Source: Pseudomonadota bacterium (lineage in GTDB: Bacteria; Pseudomonadota; Alphaproteobacteria; Rhizobiales; Rhizobiaceae). Taken from it: a stretch of DNA of 64,000 nucleotides. Shown in pieces: positions 18,793-29,159 of this stretch. The stretch spans positions 1-64,000 of the forward strand of contig JAIUPA010000012.1 of NCBI GenBank assembly GCA_020161665.1, read 5' to 3'. The position numbers and the translations under genes were made by a program. Below the pieces are notes generated by a model. That model had not been told where the DNA came from and did no database searches. It saw only the letters and a list, made by a program, of their open reading frames with translations. Position 1 is the first letter of the stretch; each line of letters begins with the position of its first letter.

Positions 18793-20364
18793 TTACTTCT
18801 TCTTCGGAAAGCCGGGCAGGCCCGGAAGACCGCCAAGACCCGGAAGCTTCGCACCACCGAGACCCGGAAGACCTGCACCGCCAAGGCCACCCAGGCCCGG
18901 CATGGCACCGGGCTTTGTCAGGCCAGCGGCTTCCGCCTGCTTGGCCAGCGCTTCCAGCTGCGACGGGTCCATGTTCGACAGGTCAGGCATGCCGCCGCCA
19001 AGGCCACCCAGGCCCATCTTGCCGGCAAGGCCGCCCATCATCTGCTTCATCATGCCGCCTTTGCCCTTGCCGCCCATGGCTTTCATCATGTCAGCCATGC
19101 CGCGATGCATCTTGAGCAGCTTGTTGATTTCAGCGGCATCCGTGCCGGAACCGGCGGCAATGCGCTTCTTGCGGGAATGCTTCAGAATATCCGGGTTGCC
19201 ACGCTCTTCCTTGGTCATGGACGAGATGATGGCGATCTGGCGCTTGAACAGGCGATCATCGAGACCGGCCGCCGCCATCTTGTCCTTCATGCCGGACATG
19301 CCGGGCATCAGACCCATGATACCGCCCATGCCGCCCATCTTCTGCATCTGGCGCAGCTGGTCGGCCATGTCGTTGAGGTCGAACTTGCCCTTGGCAAGAC
19401 GCGCCGCCATGGCAGCGGCCTTCTCGGCGTCGATATTCTCGGCGGCCTTTTCAACCAGCGCCACGATGTCGCCCATGCCGAGGATACGGTCGGCAATCCG
19501 GCGTGGGTGGAACTCTTCCAGTTCCGCCATCTTTTCGCCAACACCGATCAGCTTGATCGGCTTGCCGGTGACGGCACGCATCGAAAGTGCGGCACCGCCG
19601 CGACCGTCGCCATCCATACGCGTCAGCACAAGGCCGGTAATGCCGATGCGATCATCGAAGGAACGGGCGAGATTGACGGCGTCCTGACCTGTCAGCGAAT
19701 CCGCGACCAGCAGGATTTCATGCGGGGTCGAGCGGCGCTTGATCTCGGCCATCTCGACCATCAGCGGCTCGTCGATATGCGTGCGGCCTGCCGTGTCGAG
19801 GATCACCACATCGTAACCGCCAAGCTTGGCGGCCTGAACGGCGCGGGCCGAAATATCGGTCGGCGACTGACCGGCGATCACCGGCAGCGTCTCAACGCCC
19901 GTCTGCACACCCAACTGGCGAAGCTGCTCCTGCGCGGCCGGACGGCGCGTGTCGAGCGAGGCCATGAGCACTTTCTTGCGCTCGCGCTCCGTCAGGCGCT
20001 TGGCGATCTTTGCCGTCGTCGTCGTCTTACCGGAACCCTGCAGACCGACCATCATGATGACGACCGGGGCGGGCGCGTTGAGGTCGATGACCTCGCCTTC
20101 CGCGCCCAGCATTTCGATCAGCTCGTCATGGACGATCTTCACGACCATCTGGCCGGGCTTGATCGACTTCAGAACTTCCGAACCAACGGCCTTCTCGCGA
20201 ACGCGGTCGGTAAAGGAACGCACAACCTCCAGCGCCACGTCGGCTTCAAGCAGCGCGCGGCGAACCTCGCGCAGCGCCGCCGAGACATCCGCCTCGGAAA
20301 GCGAGCCGCGACCTGTCAGTCCATTCAAAATGGAACCAAGGCGCTCCTGGAGGTTTTCAAACAT
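18793..20364 (-). CDS. ffh: signal recognition particle protein Ffh
   Basis: 523 residues from the ATG at 20364, which follows AGAAGGAAGAG. The N domain is followed by the GTPase with GLQGSGKTTTTAKIA, DTAGRTHID and LTRMDGDGRGGAALS. The C-terminal M domain is Met-rich and ends in a long Gly/Leu/Pro tail (about residues 455-523), a low-complexity extension beyond the usual end. It binds signal sequences and 4.5S RNA and docks with FtsY, whose gene is 3.5 kb away. Confidence 0.96.
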   Translation of the reverse strand: MFENLQERLGSILNGLTGRGSLSEADVSAALREVRRALLEADVALEVVRSFTDRVREKAVGSEVLKSIKPGQMVVKIVHDELIEMLGAEGEVIDLNAPAPVVIMMVGLQGSGKTTTTAKIAKRLTERERKKVLMASLDTRRPAAQEQLRQLGVQTGVETLPVIAGQSPTDISARAVQAAKLGGYDVVILDTAGRTHIDEPLMVEMAEIKRRSTPHEILLVADSLTGQDAVNLARSFDDRIGITGLVLTRMDGDGRGGAALSMRAVTGKPIKLIGVGEKMAELEEFHPRRIADRILGMGDIVALVEKAAENIDAEKAAAMAARLAKGKFDLNDMADQLRQMQKMGGMGGIMGLMPGMSGMKDKMAAAGLDDRLFKRQIAIISSMTKEERGNPDILKHSRKKRIAAGSGTDAAEINKLLKMHRGMADMMKAMGGKGKGGMMKQMMGGLAGKMGLGGLGGGMPDLSNMDPSQLEALAKQAEAAGLTKPGAMPGLGGLGGAGLPGLGGAKLPGLGGLPGLPGFPKKK

Positions 20365-20691
20365 CAAGCTCTTCCTTCTCGCTTTTGGGATCACCCGAAA
20401 GCTTGGGTTTTCCGCTGTCGAATACAAGACGCATAAGCCAAAAAGCACCCGAGGGCGCAACGCGCTGTCGGATGTTGACCTCCGGAATCTCGTTCCGGTC
20501 GGCGGCTTCAAGTCATGAACTTGTCAGCAGATCGTGGGGCTTAAACAGGAAGCGCTCGAAAAAGTCAACCACAAGCCCGGAAAATCAGCATTTCCGGCAA
20601 ATGTGCGAAGTGGTTTTGCACCCGGGACAATTGCTGAACGGCCAGAGCCTTCATATCTGATAGCTTCGAGCAGACACAAAGGATGGTACGA

Positions 20692-21687
20692 ATGCCCCTG
20701 AAGGCAAACCCCTATTATCAGGGACCGGAAAGCGATCACTTCGACGGCCTGCGCTTTTTTAACCCGGACGGCATCGCCCCGCTGGGTCTGAAGGACGTCA
20801 TTCGCTGGAACCTGAAGGAAACGCGTGCCCGTTGGCCGAAGCACCTGCCACTGCCCACGCCGGCACGCCCGGCAGCGCGTGTAAATGGCAGCGACCTGCG
20901 TGTCACCATGATCGGCCATGCCTCCATGCTGATACAGGTGGCCGGTCTCAACATCCTGACCGATCCCGTGTGGTCGGATCGGGCAAGCCCGATGCGCTTT
21001 GCCGGACCGAAGCGGGTGATTGCGCCGGGCATTGCCTTTGATGACCTGCCGAAGATCGATGTGGTGCTCGTGACCCACAATCATTACGACCATCTCGACC
21101 TCAAGACCCTGCAGCGTCTGGCCGAAGCCTTCGATCCGCTATTCATCACCCCGCTGGGCAACGACACAATCATGCGGCCTTCGGTGCAGAACAGCCGCAT
21201 CGCGACACTGGATTGGGAGGAAAGCCGAAGCTTCGAAGGCATTACCTTCACGGCTGAACCCTGCCATCACTGGTCGGCACGGGGGTTGCGCGATCGCTCG
21301 ATGGCGCTTTGGGCCGCTTTCGTGCTCGAAACGCCCGCGGGCCTGATCTACCACATCGGCGATACCGGCTTCCATGGCGGGCGCAATTACCGCGCCATCG
21401 TGCAAAAATACGGCCCGGCCCGCCTCGCCATCCTGCCCATCGGCGCCTATGAGCCGCGCTGGTTCATGGAAGCCCAGCACCAGAATCCGGCGGAAGCGGT
21501 TGAAGGTTTTCGTCTTCTCGGGGCGGCACACGCCATTGGCCATCATTTCGGCACGTTCCAGCTGACCAATGAAGCGATCAATGCGCCCGTGGATCACCTC
21601 GCTGAGGCGCTTGAGGCCGCTGAAATCGAAGCCACCCGCTTCCGCCCGATGGCGGCGGGCGAAATGTTCGACGTTCCGACCATGTGA
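20692..21687 (+). CDS. metallo-beta-lactamase-fold hydrolase (UlaG/NAPE-PLD-like)
   Basis: 331 residues with the metal motif THNHYDHLD near residue 126 and later histidines in TAEPCHHWSARGL, GDTGFH and AIGHHFGTF. The layout and sequence fit the family of N-acyl phosphatidylethanolamine phospholipase D-like proteins and UlaG lactonases. The substrate cannot be inferred. AAAGGA lies 8 bases before the ATG at 20692; the ATG at 20683 overlaps that site and is less likely. The gene is divergent from ffh. Confidence 0.85.
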   Translation: MPLKANPYYQGPESDHFDGLRFFNPDGIAPLGLKDVIRWNLKETRARWPKHLPLPTPARPAARVNGSDLRVTMIGHASMLIQVAGLNILTDPVWSDRASPMRFAGPKRVIAPGIAFDDLPKIDVVLVTHNHYDHLDLKTLQRLAEAFDPLFITPLGNDTIMRPSVQNSRIATLDWEESRSFEGITFTAEPCHHWSARGLRDRSMALWAAFVLETPAGLIYHIGDTGFHGGRNYRAIVQKYGPARLAILPIGAYEPRWFMEAQHQNPAEAVEGFRLLGAAHAIGHHFGTFQLTNEAINAPVDHLAEALEAAEIEATRFRPMAAGEMFDVPTM

Positions 21688-21759
21688 GAAGGCCTCTCCA
21701 CTGGTAATGCAGCACATTTTCGGCCATATAGGCCGGGAAACACGCAAGGTATGATGGTC

Positions 21760-22665
21760 ATGACGCAATCGGTCGAATTCGCAAAGATGAACGGGCTGGG
21801 TAACCAGATCCTCGTGGTCGACATGCGCGGACGCACCAACAAGGTGACGGCAGACGCCGCCATTGCTCTGGCAAGCGACCCGATGACCCGTTTCGACCAG
21901 ATCATGGCGATCCATGATCCGAAGATCGACGGCACCGATGCCTATATCGACATTTTGAACTGCGATGGTACGAAGGCGCAGGCCTGCGGCAACGGCACGC
22001 GTTGCGTGGTCCATGCACTGGCGTCTGAAACGGGAAAGCACGCCTTCACCTTCCAGACGGTGGCGGGCATTTTGAACGCGGTCGAACATGAGGACGGGCT
22101 GATTTCCGTCGACATGGGCAAGCCGGTGTTTGAGTGGAACCGTATTCCGCTCTCGGAAGAATTCCACGATACGAGCCGCATCGAATTGCAGATCGGACCG
22201 ATCGACAATCCCATTCTCCATTCGCCCGCCACCATGTCGATGGGTAATCCGCACGCCATCTTCTGGGTGGATCGCGATCCCATGAGCTATGATCTCGACC
22301 GTTTCGGCCCGCTTCTCGAAAATCACCCGATCTTCCCGGAAAAGGCCAATATCACGCTGGCGCATGTCACCTCGCCCACGTCGATGACGACCCGCACCTG
22401 GGAGCGCGGCGCTGGCCTGACGCTCGCCTGTGGTTCCGCCGCCTGCTCGGCAGCGGTTTCGGGCGCACGCACCGGCCGCACGGGCCGCAAGGTGGAAATC
22501 ACCGTGGCCTCCAGCCCCGGCCGCGGCAAGCTTGTGATCGAATGGCGCGAGCGCGACGACCACGTGATCATGACCGGCCCGGCCGAATGGGAATGGGCTG
22601 GCCTTGTAGACCCCGTGACCGGCGCGTTTACCCGCAACCCGGATGCCGGAGCCGAAGCCCAGTGA
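21760..22665 (+). CDS. dapF: diaminopimelate epimerase
   Basis: 301 residues. [12 protein letters not shown] opens the protein. The two catalytic cysteines lie in [13 protein letters not shown] and [14 protein letters not shown], the paired signatures of the family. It converts LL- to meso-diaminopimelate for lysine and peptidoglycan. ATGs at 21751, 21754 and 21760 are all in frame; I chose the last because it gives the usual N-terminus and AAGG lies 10 bases upstream. Its stop overlaps the GTG start of mtaB. Confidence 0.94.
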   Translation: MTQSVEFAKMNGLGNQILVVDMRGRTNKVTADAAIALASDPMTRFDQIMAIHDPKIDGTDAYIDILNCDGTKAQACGNGTRCVVHALASETGKHAFTFQTVAGILNAVEHEDGLISVDMGKPVFEWNRIPLSEEFHDTSRIELQIGPIDNPILHSPATMSMGNPHAIFWVDRDPMSYDLDRFGPLLENHPIFPEKANITLAHVTSPTSMTTRTWERGAGLTLACGSAACSAAVSGARTGRTGRKVEITVASSPGRGKLVIEWRERDDHVIMTGPAEWEWAGLVDPVTGAFTRNPDAGAEAQ

Positions 22666-23978
22666 ATGAGCCGGGCGCGCATGGTCCCGTGAGCGGTGAA
22701 GAAAAGGGCGGCGTTGAAATCGTCACCTTCGGCTGCCGCCTCAACACCTATGAATCTGAAGTGATCCGGGCCGAGGCCGCCAAAGCGGGCCTTGGCAATG
22801 CGATCCTCTTCAACACCTGCGCCGTGACGGCGGAAGCCACAAGGCAGGCAAGGCAGGCAATCCGCCGCGCCCGCCGCGAGAACCCGGATGCCCGCATCAT
22901 CGTGACTGGCTGCGCCGCCCAGACGGAAGCATCAACCTTCGCCGCGATGCCCGAAGTCTATGCCGTGCTCGGCAATGAGGAAAAGCTGAAGGCAGCCTCC
23001 TATGCCGCCCTTCCCGATTTCGGTGTTTCGGGCGAGGAAAAGCTGCGCGTCAACGACATTATGAGCGTGCGCGAAACCGCCCCGCAAATGGTGAGCGCCA
23101 TCGACGGCCATGTGCGCGCCTTCCTGCAGGTCCAGAACGGCTGCGACCACCGCTGCACCTTCTGCATCATCCCCTATGGTCGCGGCAATTCCCGTTCGGT
23201 CCCGATGGGCGCCGTGGTCGATCAGGCCCGCCGTCTGGTCGAAAGCGGCTACCGCGAAGTGGTGCTGACCGGGGTTGACGCGACCAGCTACGGCGCGGAC
23301 CTTCCCGGCACGCCCACCCTCGGCCTTCTGGCCAAAACGGTCTTGAAGCAGGTGCCGGAAATCCTGCGCCTTCGCCTCTCCTCCATCGACAGCATCGAGG
23401 TGGACAAACACCTCTTGGACCTGATCGCCGATGAGCCGCGCTTCATGCCGCATCTCCATCTTTCACTGCAGCATGGCGACGACCTGATCCTGAAGCGCAT
23501 GAAGCGTCGCCACGCCAGCGCTGACGCCATCCGCTTCTGCGCCGACGCCCGCCGCCTGCGCCCCGAAATGGCCTTCAGTGCAGATATGATCGCCGGCTTC
23601 CCGACGGAAACCGAAGAGGCGGCGGAAAACTCGGCGCGGCTCGCCGAAGCCTGCGGCATCGCCCAACTGCACGTCTTTCCCTATAGCCCGCGCCCCGGCA
23701 CACCCGCCGCCCGCATGCCACAACTCGACCGGGCCTTGATCAAGACCCGCGCCGCCCGGCTGCGTGAACGCGGCGAGGCGCTTTACGCCACCCATCTCGC
23801 CCGCATGACGGGCACGGTGCAGACCTTGCTCATCGAGAACAACGGCATGGCGCACACGGAAAATTTCACCAGCGTGGCAACCCCCGGCTTCAAGCCGCGT
23901 GATCTTGTGTCGGCGGTCATCGCCGGTCACAATGGCCGCCATCTCACAATTGATCTGCAAGCGGCCTCTGCCGCCTGA
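22662..23978 (+). CDS. mtaB: tRNA t6A37 methylthiotransferase MtaB
   Basis: 438 residues of a MiaB-type radical-SAM enzyme. The N-terminal UPF0004 part holds three cluster cysteines (TFGCRLN, FNTCAVT, TGCAAQ), the radical-SAM triad is [15 protein letters not shown], and a TRAM-like C-terminus follows. It adds a methylthio group to t6A37 in ANN-reading tRNAs. I chose the GTG at 22662, which overlaps the dapF stop (GTGA) and has GGAG 10 bases upstream; a GTG at 22689 is the alternative. Confidence 0.9.
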   Translation: MNEPGAHGPVSGEEKGGVEIVTFGCRLNTYESEVIRAEAAKAGLGNAILFNTCAVTAEATRQARQAIRRARRENPDARIIVTGCAAQTEASTFAAMPEVYAVLGNEEKLKAASYAALPDFGVSGEEKLRVNDIMSVRETAPQMVSAIDGHVRAFLQVQNGCDHRCTFCIIPYGRGNSRSVPMGAVVDQARRLVESGYREVVLTGVDATSYGADLPGTPTLGLLAKTVLKQVPEILRLRLSSIDSIEVDKHLLDLIADEPRFMPHLHLSLQHGDDLILKRMKRRHASADAIRFCADARRLRPEMAFSADMIAGFPTETEEAAENSARLAEACGIAQLHVFPYSPRPGTPAARMPQLDRALIKTRAARLRERGEALYATHLARMTGTVQTLLIENNGMAHTENFTSVATPGFKPRDLVSAVIAGHNGRHLTIDLQAASAA

Positions 23979-24034
23979 ATGTCAGAGTTTGTCAGGAAAT
24001 GACAAACGGCAACAAACGAAGTACGGAAAGCTCC

Positions 24035-25285
24035 ATGGCCGGTTTCATCAAACGCATCTTCTCCTTCGGCAAGGACCGCCCGGCCGACGCGACCCCGCCG
24101 GAAGCGGATATCGCCGTCCCGGACACTGTCGTGGACGAAGCGGCCCCGGCCTTCGAGGAGGTTTTGGAGGCGGTTGAGGTTGATGCCGCACAGGACAGCC
24201 ACGCAGAACCCGTCGCTGCGGCCGAAGAGCCGCTGGAAACGGTGATTTCTGAAACGCTGGCCCCCATTGCCGTAGAAGAGGAAGCGTCCGCCGCCGCGCT
24301 GCCCGCAGGCTTTGCGCTGAGCGAAGACGAGCCGGTGGAAGCCCCTATAGAAGAAGCGGAGGACGCCCCGAAACTCTCGTGGTTCCAGCGCCTCACCGCG
24401 GGTCTCGCCCGCACATCCTCACAGCTTTCGCAGAAGATTTCGGCCCTCTTCACCAAGCGCAAGCTGGATGAGGATACGCTCGAAGAGCTGGAAGACCTGC
24501 TGATCCAGTCCGATCTCGGCGTCGAGACCGCCATGCGCGTCACCGGCGCGTTGTCGTCCGAACGCTACGGCAAGGATGTCTCGGGCGAGGATGTCGCCCG
24601 CATCATGGCCATTGAAATCGAGAAGGTCCTCGGCCCTGTCGCCCGTCCGCTGAAGCTTGACCTGTCGCACAAGCCGCATGTCATCCTCGTCGTTGGCGTC
24701 AACGGTACCGGCAAGACCACCACCATCGGCAAGCTGGCCGCCAAACTTTCCGGCGCAGGCCTGAAAGTGACGCTCGCCGCCGGCGATACGTTCCGCGCCG
24801 CCGCCATCGAGCAGCTGAAAATCTGGGCGGAACGCACCGGCTCGGATTTCATCGGCACCAAGCTCGGCGCTGATGCCGCCGGTCTTGCCTTCGAGGCCTT
24901 TGAGCAGGCCAAGGCGAAGAAGAGCGACGTTCTGATCATCGACACCGCCGGTCGCCTGCAGAACAAGACCGAACTGATGGCGGAACTGGAAAAGATCGTG
25001 CGCGTTCTCGGCAAGCTGGACCCGGACGCGCCGCACACCGTGTTGCAGACGCTCGACGCCACCACCGGCCAGAATGCCCTGAGCCAAGTGGAGATTTTCC
25101 GCAATGTGGCGGGCGTCAACGGCCTGATCATGACCAAACTGGATGGCACCGCACGCGGCGGCATTCTGGTGGCCATTGCCGCCAAACATAAGCTGCCGGT
25201 CTATTTCATCGGCGTCGGCGAAGGGATCGATGATCTGGAGCCCTTCGAGGCGGGCGATTTTGCCCGCGCCATTGCAGGAGTATGA
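24035..25285 (+). CDS. ftsY: signal recognition particle receptor FtsY
   Basis: 416 residues. [14 protein letters not shown] at the start is a likely membrane-binding helix, followed by an acidic region to about residue 115 rich in Glu and Ala. The NG domain has [28 protein letters not shown] and [11 protein letters not shown]. It receives SRP-ribosome complexes at the membrane. I used the ATG at 24035 (GGAAAG just before it); 23999 is possible. It ends 3 bases before yciB. Confidence 0.95.
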   Translation: MAGFIKRIFSFGKDRPADATPPEADIAVPDTVVDEAAPAFEEVLEAVEVDAAQDSHAEPVAAAEEPLETVISETLAPIAVEEEASAAALPAGFALSEDEPVEAPIEEAEDAPKLSWFQRLTAGLARTSSQLSQKISALFTKRKLDEDTLEELEDLLIQSDLGVETAMRVTGALSSERYGKDVSGEDVARIMAIEIEKVLGPVARPLKLDLSHKPHVILVVGVNGTGKTTTIGKLAAKLSGAGLKVTLAAGDTFRAAAIEQLKIWAERTGSDFIGTKLGADAAGLAFEAFEQAKAKKSDVLIIDTAGRLQNKTELMAELEKIVRVLGKLDPDAPHTVLQTLDATTGQNALSQVEIFRNVAGVNGLIMTKLDGTARGGILVAIAAKHKLPVYFIGVGEGIDDLEPFEAGDFARAIAGV

Positions 25286-25288
25286 GCC

Positions 25289-25942
25289 ATGGAGCTTGAA
25301 AATTCCCCTTCGAAGAGCGCGGAAATGACCCGCGAGGTCAATCCGTTGCTGAAGCTGGCGCTGGAGCTTGGCCCCCTGCTCGTCTTCTTCTTTGCCAATG
25401 CGCGCGGTGAATGGCTGGGACAGACCTTCCCGATCCTGACCGAATTCGGCGGACCGATCTTCATCGCCACTGGCCTGTTCATGATCGCGACGGCAGTGGC
25501 CCTCACGGTTTCATGGCTTTTGACGCGCACCATTCCCATCATGCCGCTGATTTCCGGCATCGTGGTTTTCGTCTTCGGCGCGCTGACGCTGTGGCTGCAG
25601 AACGACACCTTCATCAAGATGAAGCCGACCATCGTCAACGCGCTTTTCGGCTTCATTCTGCTGGGCGGCTTGCTCTTTGGCCAGTCGCTTCTGGGCTATG
25701 TCTTCAACTCCGCCTTCAAGCTGGATGACACCGGCTGGCGCAAGCTGACCATCCGCTGGGGCATCTTCTTTCTGTTTCTGGCGGTGCTGAACGAAGTCGT
25801 GTGGCGCGGTTTTTCGACCGACACCTGGGTTGCCTTCAAGGTCTGGGGCACCATGCCGATCACGGTTCTCTTCACCATGGCGCAGATGCCGCTGATCATG
25901 CGCCACTCGCTCGAACCCTTTGGCGAGAAGAAGAAGGACTAG
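25289..25942 (+). CDS. yciB: septation protein A / intracellular septation YciB
   Basis: 217 residues with five to six membrane segments and the family pattern [42 protein letters not shown] and [20 protein letters not shown]. The YciB/IspZ family is linked to envelope integrity and septation. It starts 3 bases after ftsY and ends 5 bases before a DUF2585 gene, so the three form one operon. Confidence 0.92.
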   Translation: MELENSPSKSAEMTREVNPLLKLALELGPLLVFFFANARGEWLGQTFPILTEFGGPIFIATGLFMIATAVALTVSWLLTRTIPIMPLISGIVVFVFGALTLWLQNDTFIKMKPTIVNALFGFILLGGLLFGQSLLGYVFNSAFKLDDTGWRKLTIRWGIFFLFLAVLNEVVWRGFSTDTWVAFKVWGTMPITVLFTMAQMPLIMRHSLEPFGEKKKD

Positions 25943-25947
25943 GCCCG

Positions 25948-26523
25948 ATGAGCGAGATCGTTTCCCCCAAGCGAAACCTCTGGCTTGGCGTGGCATTGGC
26001 CCTGCTGGTCGCGCAGATCATCATTCTGTACAGCATGGGCCGCCTGCCCATCTGCGAATGCGGCTATGTGAAACTTTTCGAGCCGGGCGTGAACACGTCC
26101 GGAAACTCCCAGCACCTGTCGGACTGGTACACGCCCTCGCATATCATCCACGGCTTCCTGTTTTACGGGCTGGGCTGGCTGCTTTTGCGCCGCGCACCGC
26201 TTTCCGCCAGACTTTCGCTGGCGGTTCTTATCGAAGCCGCCTGGGAAATCGCCGAAAACTCGCCGCTGGTGATTGATCGCTATCGCACCGCCACCATGGC
26301 GCTTGGCTATTCCGGCGACAGCATCCTGAATTCCGGCATGGATACGATCTTCATGGCGCTCGGCTTTCTGTTTGCCGCGCGCATGCCGGTCTGGGTCACG
26401 GTGGCGCTGGCCATCGCTTTCGAACTTCTGACGCTGGTTATCATTCGCGATAACCTGACGCTCAACGTGTTGATGCTGGTCTGGCCGGTCGAAGCCATCA
26501 AGGTCTGGCAGGGCGGTCTCTGA
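25948..26523 (+). CDS. DUF2585 (UPF0314) family membrane protein
   Basis: 191 residues with about five membrane helices. [17 protein letters not shown] near residue 31, [13 protein letters not shown] and [18 protein letters not shown] are the conserved parts of this alphaproteobacterial family of unknown role. It is the last gene of ftsY-yciB and is followed closely by a convergent DUF486 gene. Confidence 0.85.
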   Translation: MSEIVSPKRNLWLGVALALLVAQIIILYSMGRLPICECGYVKLFEPGVNTSGNSQHLSDWYTPSHIIHGFLFYGLGWLLLRRAPLSARLSLAVLIEAAWEIAENSPLVIDRYRTATMALGYSGDSILNSGMDTIFMALGFLFAARMPVWVTVALAIAFELLTLVIIRDNLTLNVLMLVWPVEAIKVWQGGL

Positions 26524-26538
26524 CCGCCCGCAACGGCC

Positions 26539-26877
26539 TCACGGCTTGAAGATGAAGGCCGCGCCGCAGGCAATCAGCGCGAAGCCGACGAGGTGATTCC
26601 AGCCAAGGTTTTCTTTCAGGAAAAAGATCGAGAAGCCCGCAAAGACGATGAGGGTAATCACCTCCTGCATCGTCTTGAGCTGGGCCGCGCTATAGACTTC
26701 GTGACCGATCCGGTTGGCGGGAACCGCCAGCCAATATTCGAAAAACGCGATCCCCCACGATGTGAACACGGCAATCCACAAAGGCGTGCCCTTGTGACCC
26801 AGATGCCCGTACCAGGCAAAGGTCATGAAGATGTTCGACGCGAAGAGAAGAAAGATGGGGGTGATGTAACCAGCCAT
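26539..26877 (-). CDS. DMT-superfamily small membrane protein (DUF486)
   Basis: 112 residues with four predicted membrane helices (ITPIFLLFASNIFMTFAWYGH, TSWGIAFFEYWLAVPANR, VITLIVFAGFSIFFLKENL and a last helix). This matches DUF486, a small member of the drug/metabolite transporter superfamily. The transported compound, if any, is unknown. It converges with DUF2585 and lies 38 bases downstream of ccmG. Confidence 0.85.
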   Translation of the reverse strand: MAGYITPIFLLFASNIFMTFAWYGHLGHKGTPLWIAVFTSWGIAFFEYWLAVPANRIGHEVYSAAQLKTMQEVITLIVFAGFSIFFLKENLGWNHLVGFALIACGAAFIFKP

Positions 26878-26915
26878 GAGGCGACCGTCCGAATGATGAT
26901 TCGGGCGATCCTACG

Positions 26916-27512
26916 TCAGGACGGCTTGGCCGCAAGCGCCTTTTCGATGGCGGGCATCAGGCCCTCCGTCAGGCTGATACTGTCGAAGGGACCGACCTTC
27001 TTGTAAAGGATCGTTCCGTCCGGCCCGACCAGATAGGTTTCCGGAATGCCGTAAACGCCCCAGTCAATCGCCGCCTTGCCCGCCGGATCGACACCGATGG
27101 CGGCATAGGGATTGCCAAGCTCGCCAAGGAACCTGAGCGCATTGTCGTTGCGGTCCTTGTAGTTGATCCCGACAATGGTGATGCGCGGGTCTTTCGAAAG
27201 GCCGAGCAGCACCGGATGTTCCTCACGGCACGGCACGCACCACGAGGCAAACACGTTGACCAGCGTCAGCTTGCCGGCAATCGCCGCATCGGTGAGTGCA
27301 GGCCGGTTGGAGCCCTCGAGCGCGGCCATATCAAGCTTCGGTGCCTTCGTGCCGATGAGCGCCGAAGGAATGGCCGAAACGTCCTTGCCATGCACTTCCT
27401 GATCGTAAAGCACCTTGCCGGTGACAAAGGCAAAGCCACCGAAAATGAGAAGCGGCAACAGCGCCAGCAGATAGCGTCCACCGGACTTCTTCGGAGGTTC
27501 CATCTCGCTCAT
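26916..27512 (-). CDS. ccmG: thiol:disulfide interchange protein CcmG/DsbE
   Basis: 198 residues: one N-terminal membrane anchor (YLLALLPLLIFGGFAFVTG) and a periplasmic thioredoxin fold with the active site ASWCVPCREEHP near residue 90 and a cis-proline in YGIPETYLVG. It keeps apocytochrome c cysteines reduced for haem attachment. Its ATG overlaps the ccmD stop (ATGA), showing coupling. An upstream extension to 27611 is not supported. Confidence 0.93.
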   Translation of the reverse strand: MSEMEPPKKSGGRYLLALLPLLIFGGFAFVTGKVLYDQEVHGKDVSAIPSALIGTKAPKLDMAALEGSNRPALTDAAIAGKLTLVNVFASWCVPCREEHPVLLGLSKDPRITIVGINYKDRNDNALRFLGELGNPYAAIGVDPAGKAAIDWGVYGIPETYLVGPDGTILYKKVGPFDSISLTEGLMPAIEKALAAKPS

Positions 27513-27685
27513 GCGGCGTCCTCTGCCTGCGTTTTGGCCGAAGACCGGCGGCGGTGGCCTGCAGCCTCCAGGGCCGTCAACTCCTTCTGGCGGGCGCGGC
27601 CATCCAGCCACACCCAGAGACAGAGGATGGCGATGATCGCACCGCTGACGCCATAGGACGTGTAGATATAGAACGCGTGGCTCAT
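27509..27685 (-). CDS. ccmD: haem exporter protein CcmD
   Basis: 58 residues: one membrane helix (SGAIIAILCLWVWLDGRARQ) followed by a basic tail, which is the whole CcmD architecture. It joins CcmABC and releases holo-CcmE. GAGGAG lies 7 bases before the ATG at 27685. It lies between ccmC and ccmG and overlaps ccmG by 4 bases. Confidence 0.9.
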   Translation of the reverse strand: MSHAFYIYTSYGVSGAIIAILCLWVWLDGRARQKELTALEAAGHRRRSSAKTQAEDAA

Positions 27686-27689
27686 CGGC

Positions 27690-28454
27690 TCACTCCTCGC
27701 CACGCCCGGCCATGCGGGCGGCAAGACGGCGCTGCGCGGTGACGCGCCGACGCAGGATTTCGTTGCGCATCGCCGCGATATGCAGGGTGAAGAACAGCAT
27801 GGTGAAGGCAATCGCCATCACCAGCAGCGGCCACAGGAACGCCTTGTCGATGGTCGGCCCATCCATGCGCATCACGCTGGCAGGCTGGTGCAGCGTGTTC
27901 CACCATTCCACCGAGAACTTGATGATCGGAATGTTGACGAAGCCGACGAGGATCAGCACGGCAGAAACGCGCGCGGCCTTGCCGGGATCATCCATGGCGC
28001 GGTTCAGCGCGATGATGCCGAGATACATGAGGAACAGGATGAAAACGGAGGTAAGCCGCGCATCCCACACCCACCAGGTGCCCCACATCGGCTTGCCCCA
28101 GAGCGAGCCGGTAATGAGCGAAATCAGCGTGAAGGCGGCCCCGAGCGGCGCGGCGGATTTGTGGCTGACATCGGCCAGCGGATGACGCCACACCAGCGTA
28201 CCGATGGCCGATAGTGCCATCACCGAATAGCACATCATGGCGAGCCACGCGGCGGGCACGTGCACATACATGATGCGCACCGTGTAACCCTGCTGGTAAT
28301 CGCTTGTGCTGGCGAAGCTCATATAGAGCCCGGCCGCAAACAGAAGGACGGTGATCACCGCCATCCACGGGATCATGCGCGCAGCCAGCGCCAGAAACCG
28401 CGTGGGGTTGGCAAGGCCGGTAACTTTGGAAATGACAAGGCTCGTCGTGCTCAT
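27690..28454 (-). CDS. ccmC: haem exporter membrane subunit CcmC
   Basis: 254 residues with six membrane segments and the haem-handling tryptophan-rich motif WGTWWVWDARLTSVF near residue 128, plus flanking histidines (VHVPAAWLA, WWNTLHQPAS). It loads haem on CcmE. It is 45 bases after ccmB. Confidence 0.95.
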   Translation of the reverse strand: MSTTSLVISKVTGLANPTRFLALAARMIPWMAVITVLLFAAGLYMSFASTSDYQQGYTVRIMYVHVPAAWLAMMCYSVMALSAIGTLVWRHPLADVSHKSAAPLGAAFTLISLITGSLWGKPMWGTWWVWDARLTSVFILFLMYLGIIALNRAMDDPGKAARVSAVLILVGFVNIPIIKFSVEWWNTLHQPASVMRMDGPTIDKAFLWPLLVMAIAFTMLFFTLHIAAMRNEILRRRVTAQRRLAARMAGRGEE

Positions 28455-28499
28455 GGAATTCTTCTAAACTGAGAAACCGCGTCCCGCAATTGATCCCGG

Positions 28500-29159
28500 T
28501 CAATCTGAGCTTTGCCTGAGCGCCGCCGCCGCTGCAACCGGGCCAAGTGCGGCGAAAAGTAGCGTCAAAGCGGAAAGTATCATGAAAGGCGGCATGAAGG
28601 GGGCCGGATCTTCGACCGCCGCATAGGTCGCCGAAACGCCAAAAATCAGCACCGGAATGGCAAAGGGCAGAACAAGGATCGAGACGAGAAGACCGCCGCG
28701 CGGCAGCGCGACCGCAACAGCCGCACCCACCGCACCGATGAAGGTCAGCGCCGGAGAGCCGACGAAAAGCGTCAGCATCACAGCGCCGATGGCCACCTCA
28801 TTCATGTTCATGAAGAGCGAGAGAAGTGGCGAGGCAATCACCAGCGGCAGGCAGGACCCCGTCCAATGCGCCAGGCATTTGACGAAAACGGTGAGTGCCA
28901 GCGGCGTATCCTGCATCAGGATAATGTCGAGCGAGCCATCGTCGCGTTCGGCCTGAAACAGGCGATCAAGGCCAAGCAGCGCCGAGAGAAGCGCACCGAT
29001 CCACACAATTGCCGGGCCGATGCGCGACAGAAGATTGAGATCAGGACCAACGCCAAAGGGAATGACCGCCACAACCGTCATAAAGAACAAAACGCCGATC
29101 AGCGCACCGCCCCCGGCCCTGACGGACAGCTTCAGATCTCTGAGGAAAAGCGCCATCAT
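28500..29159 (-). CDS. ccmB: haem exporter membrane subunit CcmB
   Basis: 219 residues with six membrane helices. The N-terminal FLRDLKLSVR and central LALTVFVKCLAHW are typical. It forms the ABC module with CcmA. Its ATG overlaps the stop of ccmA (two successive ATGs, the TGA inside them), so translation is coupled. Confidence 0.94.
   Translation of the reverse strand: MMALFLRDLKLSVRAGGGALIGVLFFMTVVAVIPFGVGPDLNLLSRIGPAIVWIGALLSALLGLDRLFQAERDDGSLDIILMQDTPLALTVFVKCLAHWTGSCLPLVIASPLLSLFMNMNEVAIGAVMLTLFVGSPALTFIGAVGAAVAVALPRGGLLVSILVLPFAIPVLIFGVSATYAAVEDPAPFMPPFMILSALTLLFAALGPVAAAAALRQSSD

Noticed and set aside
18436..20436. 666-codon plus-strand frame opposite ffh
   Set aside because: Shadow of ffh; ffh is certain from GTPase motifs.
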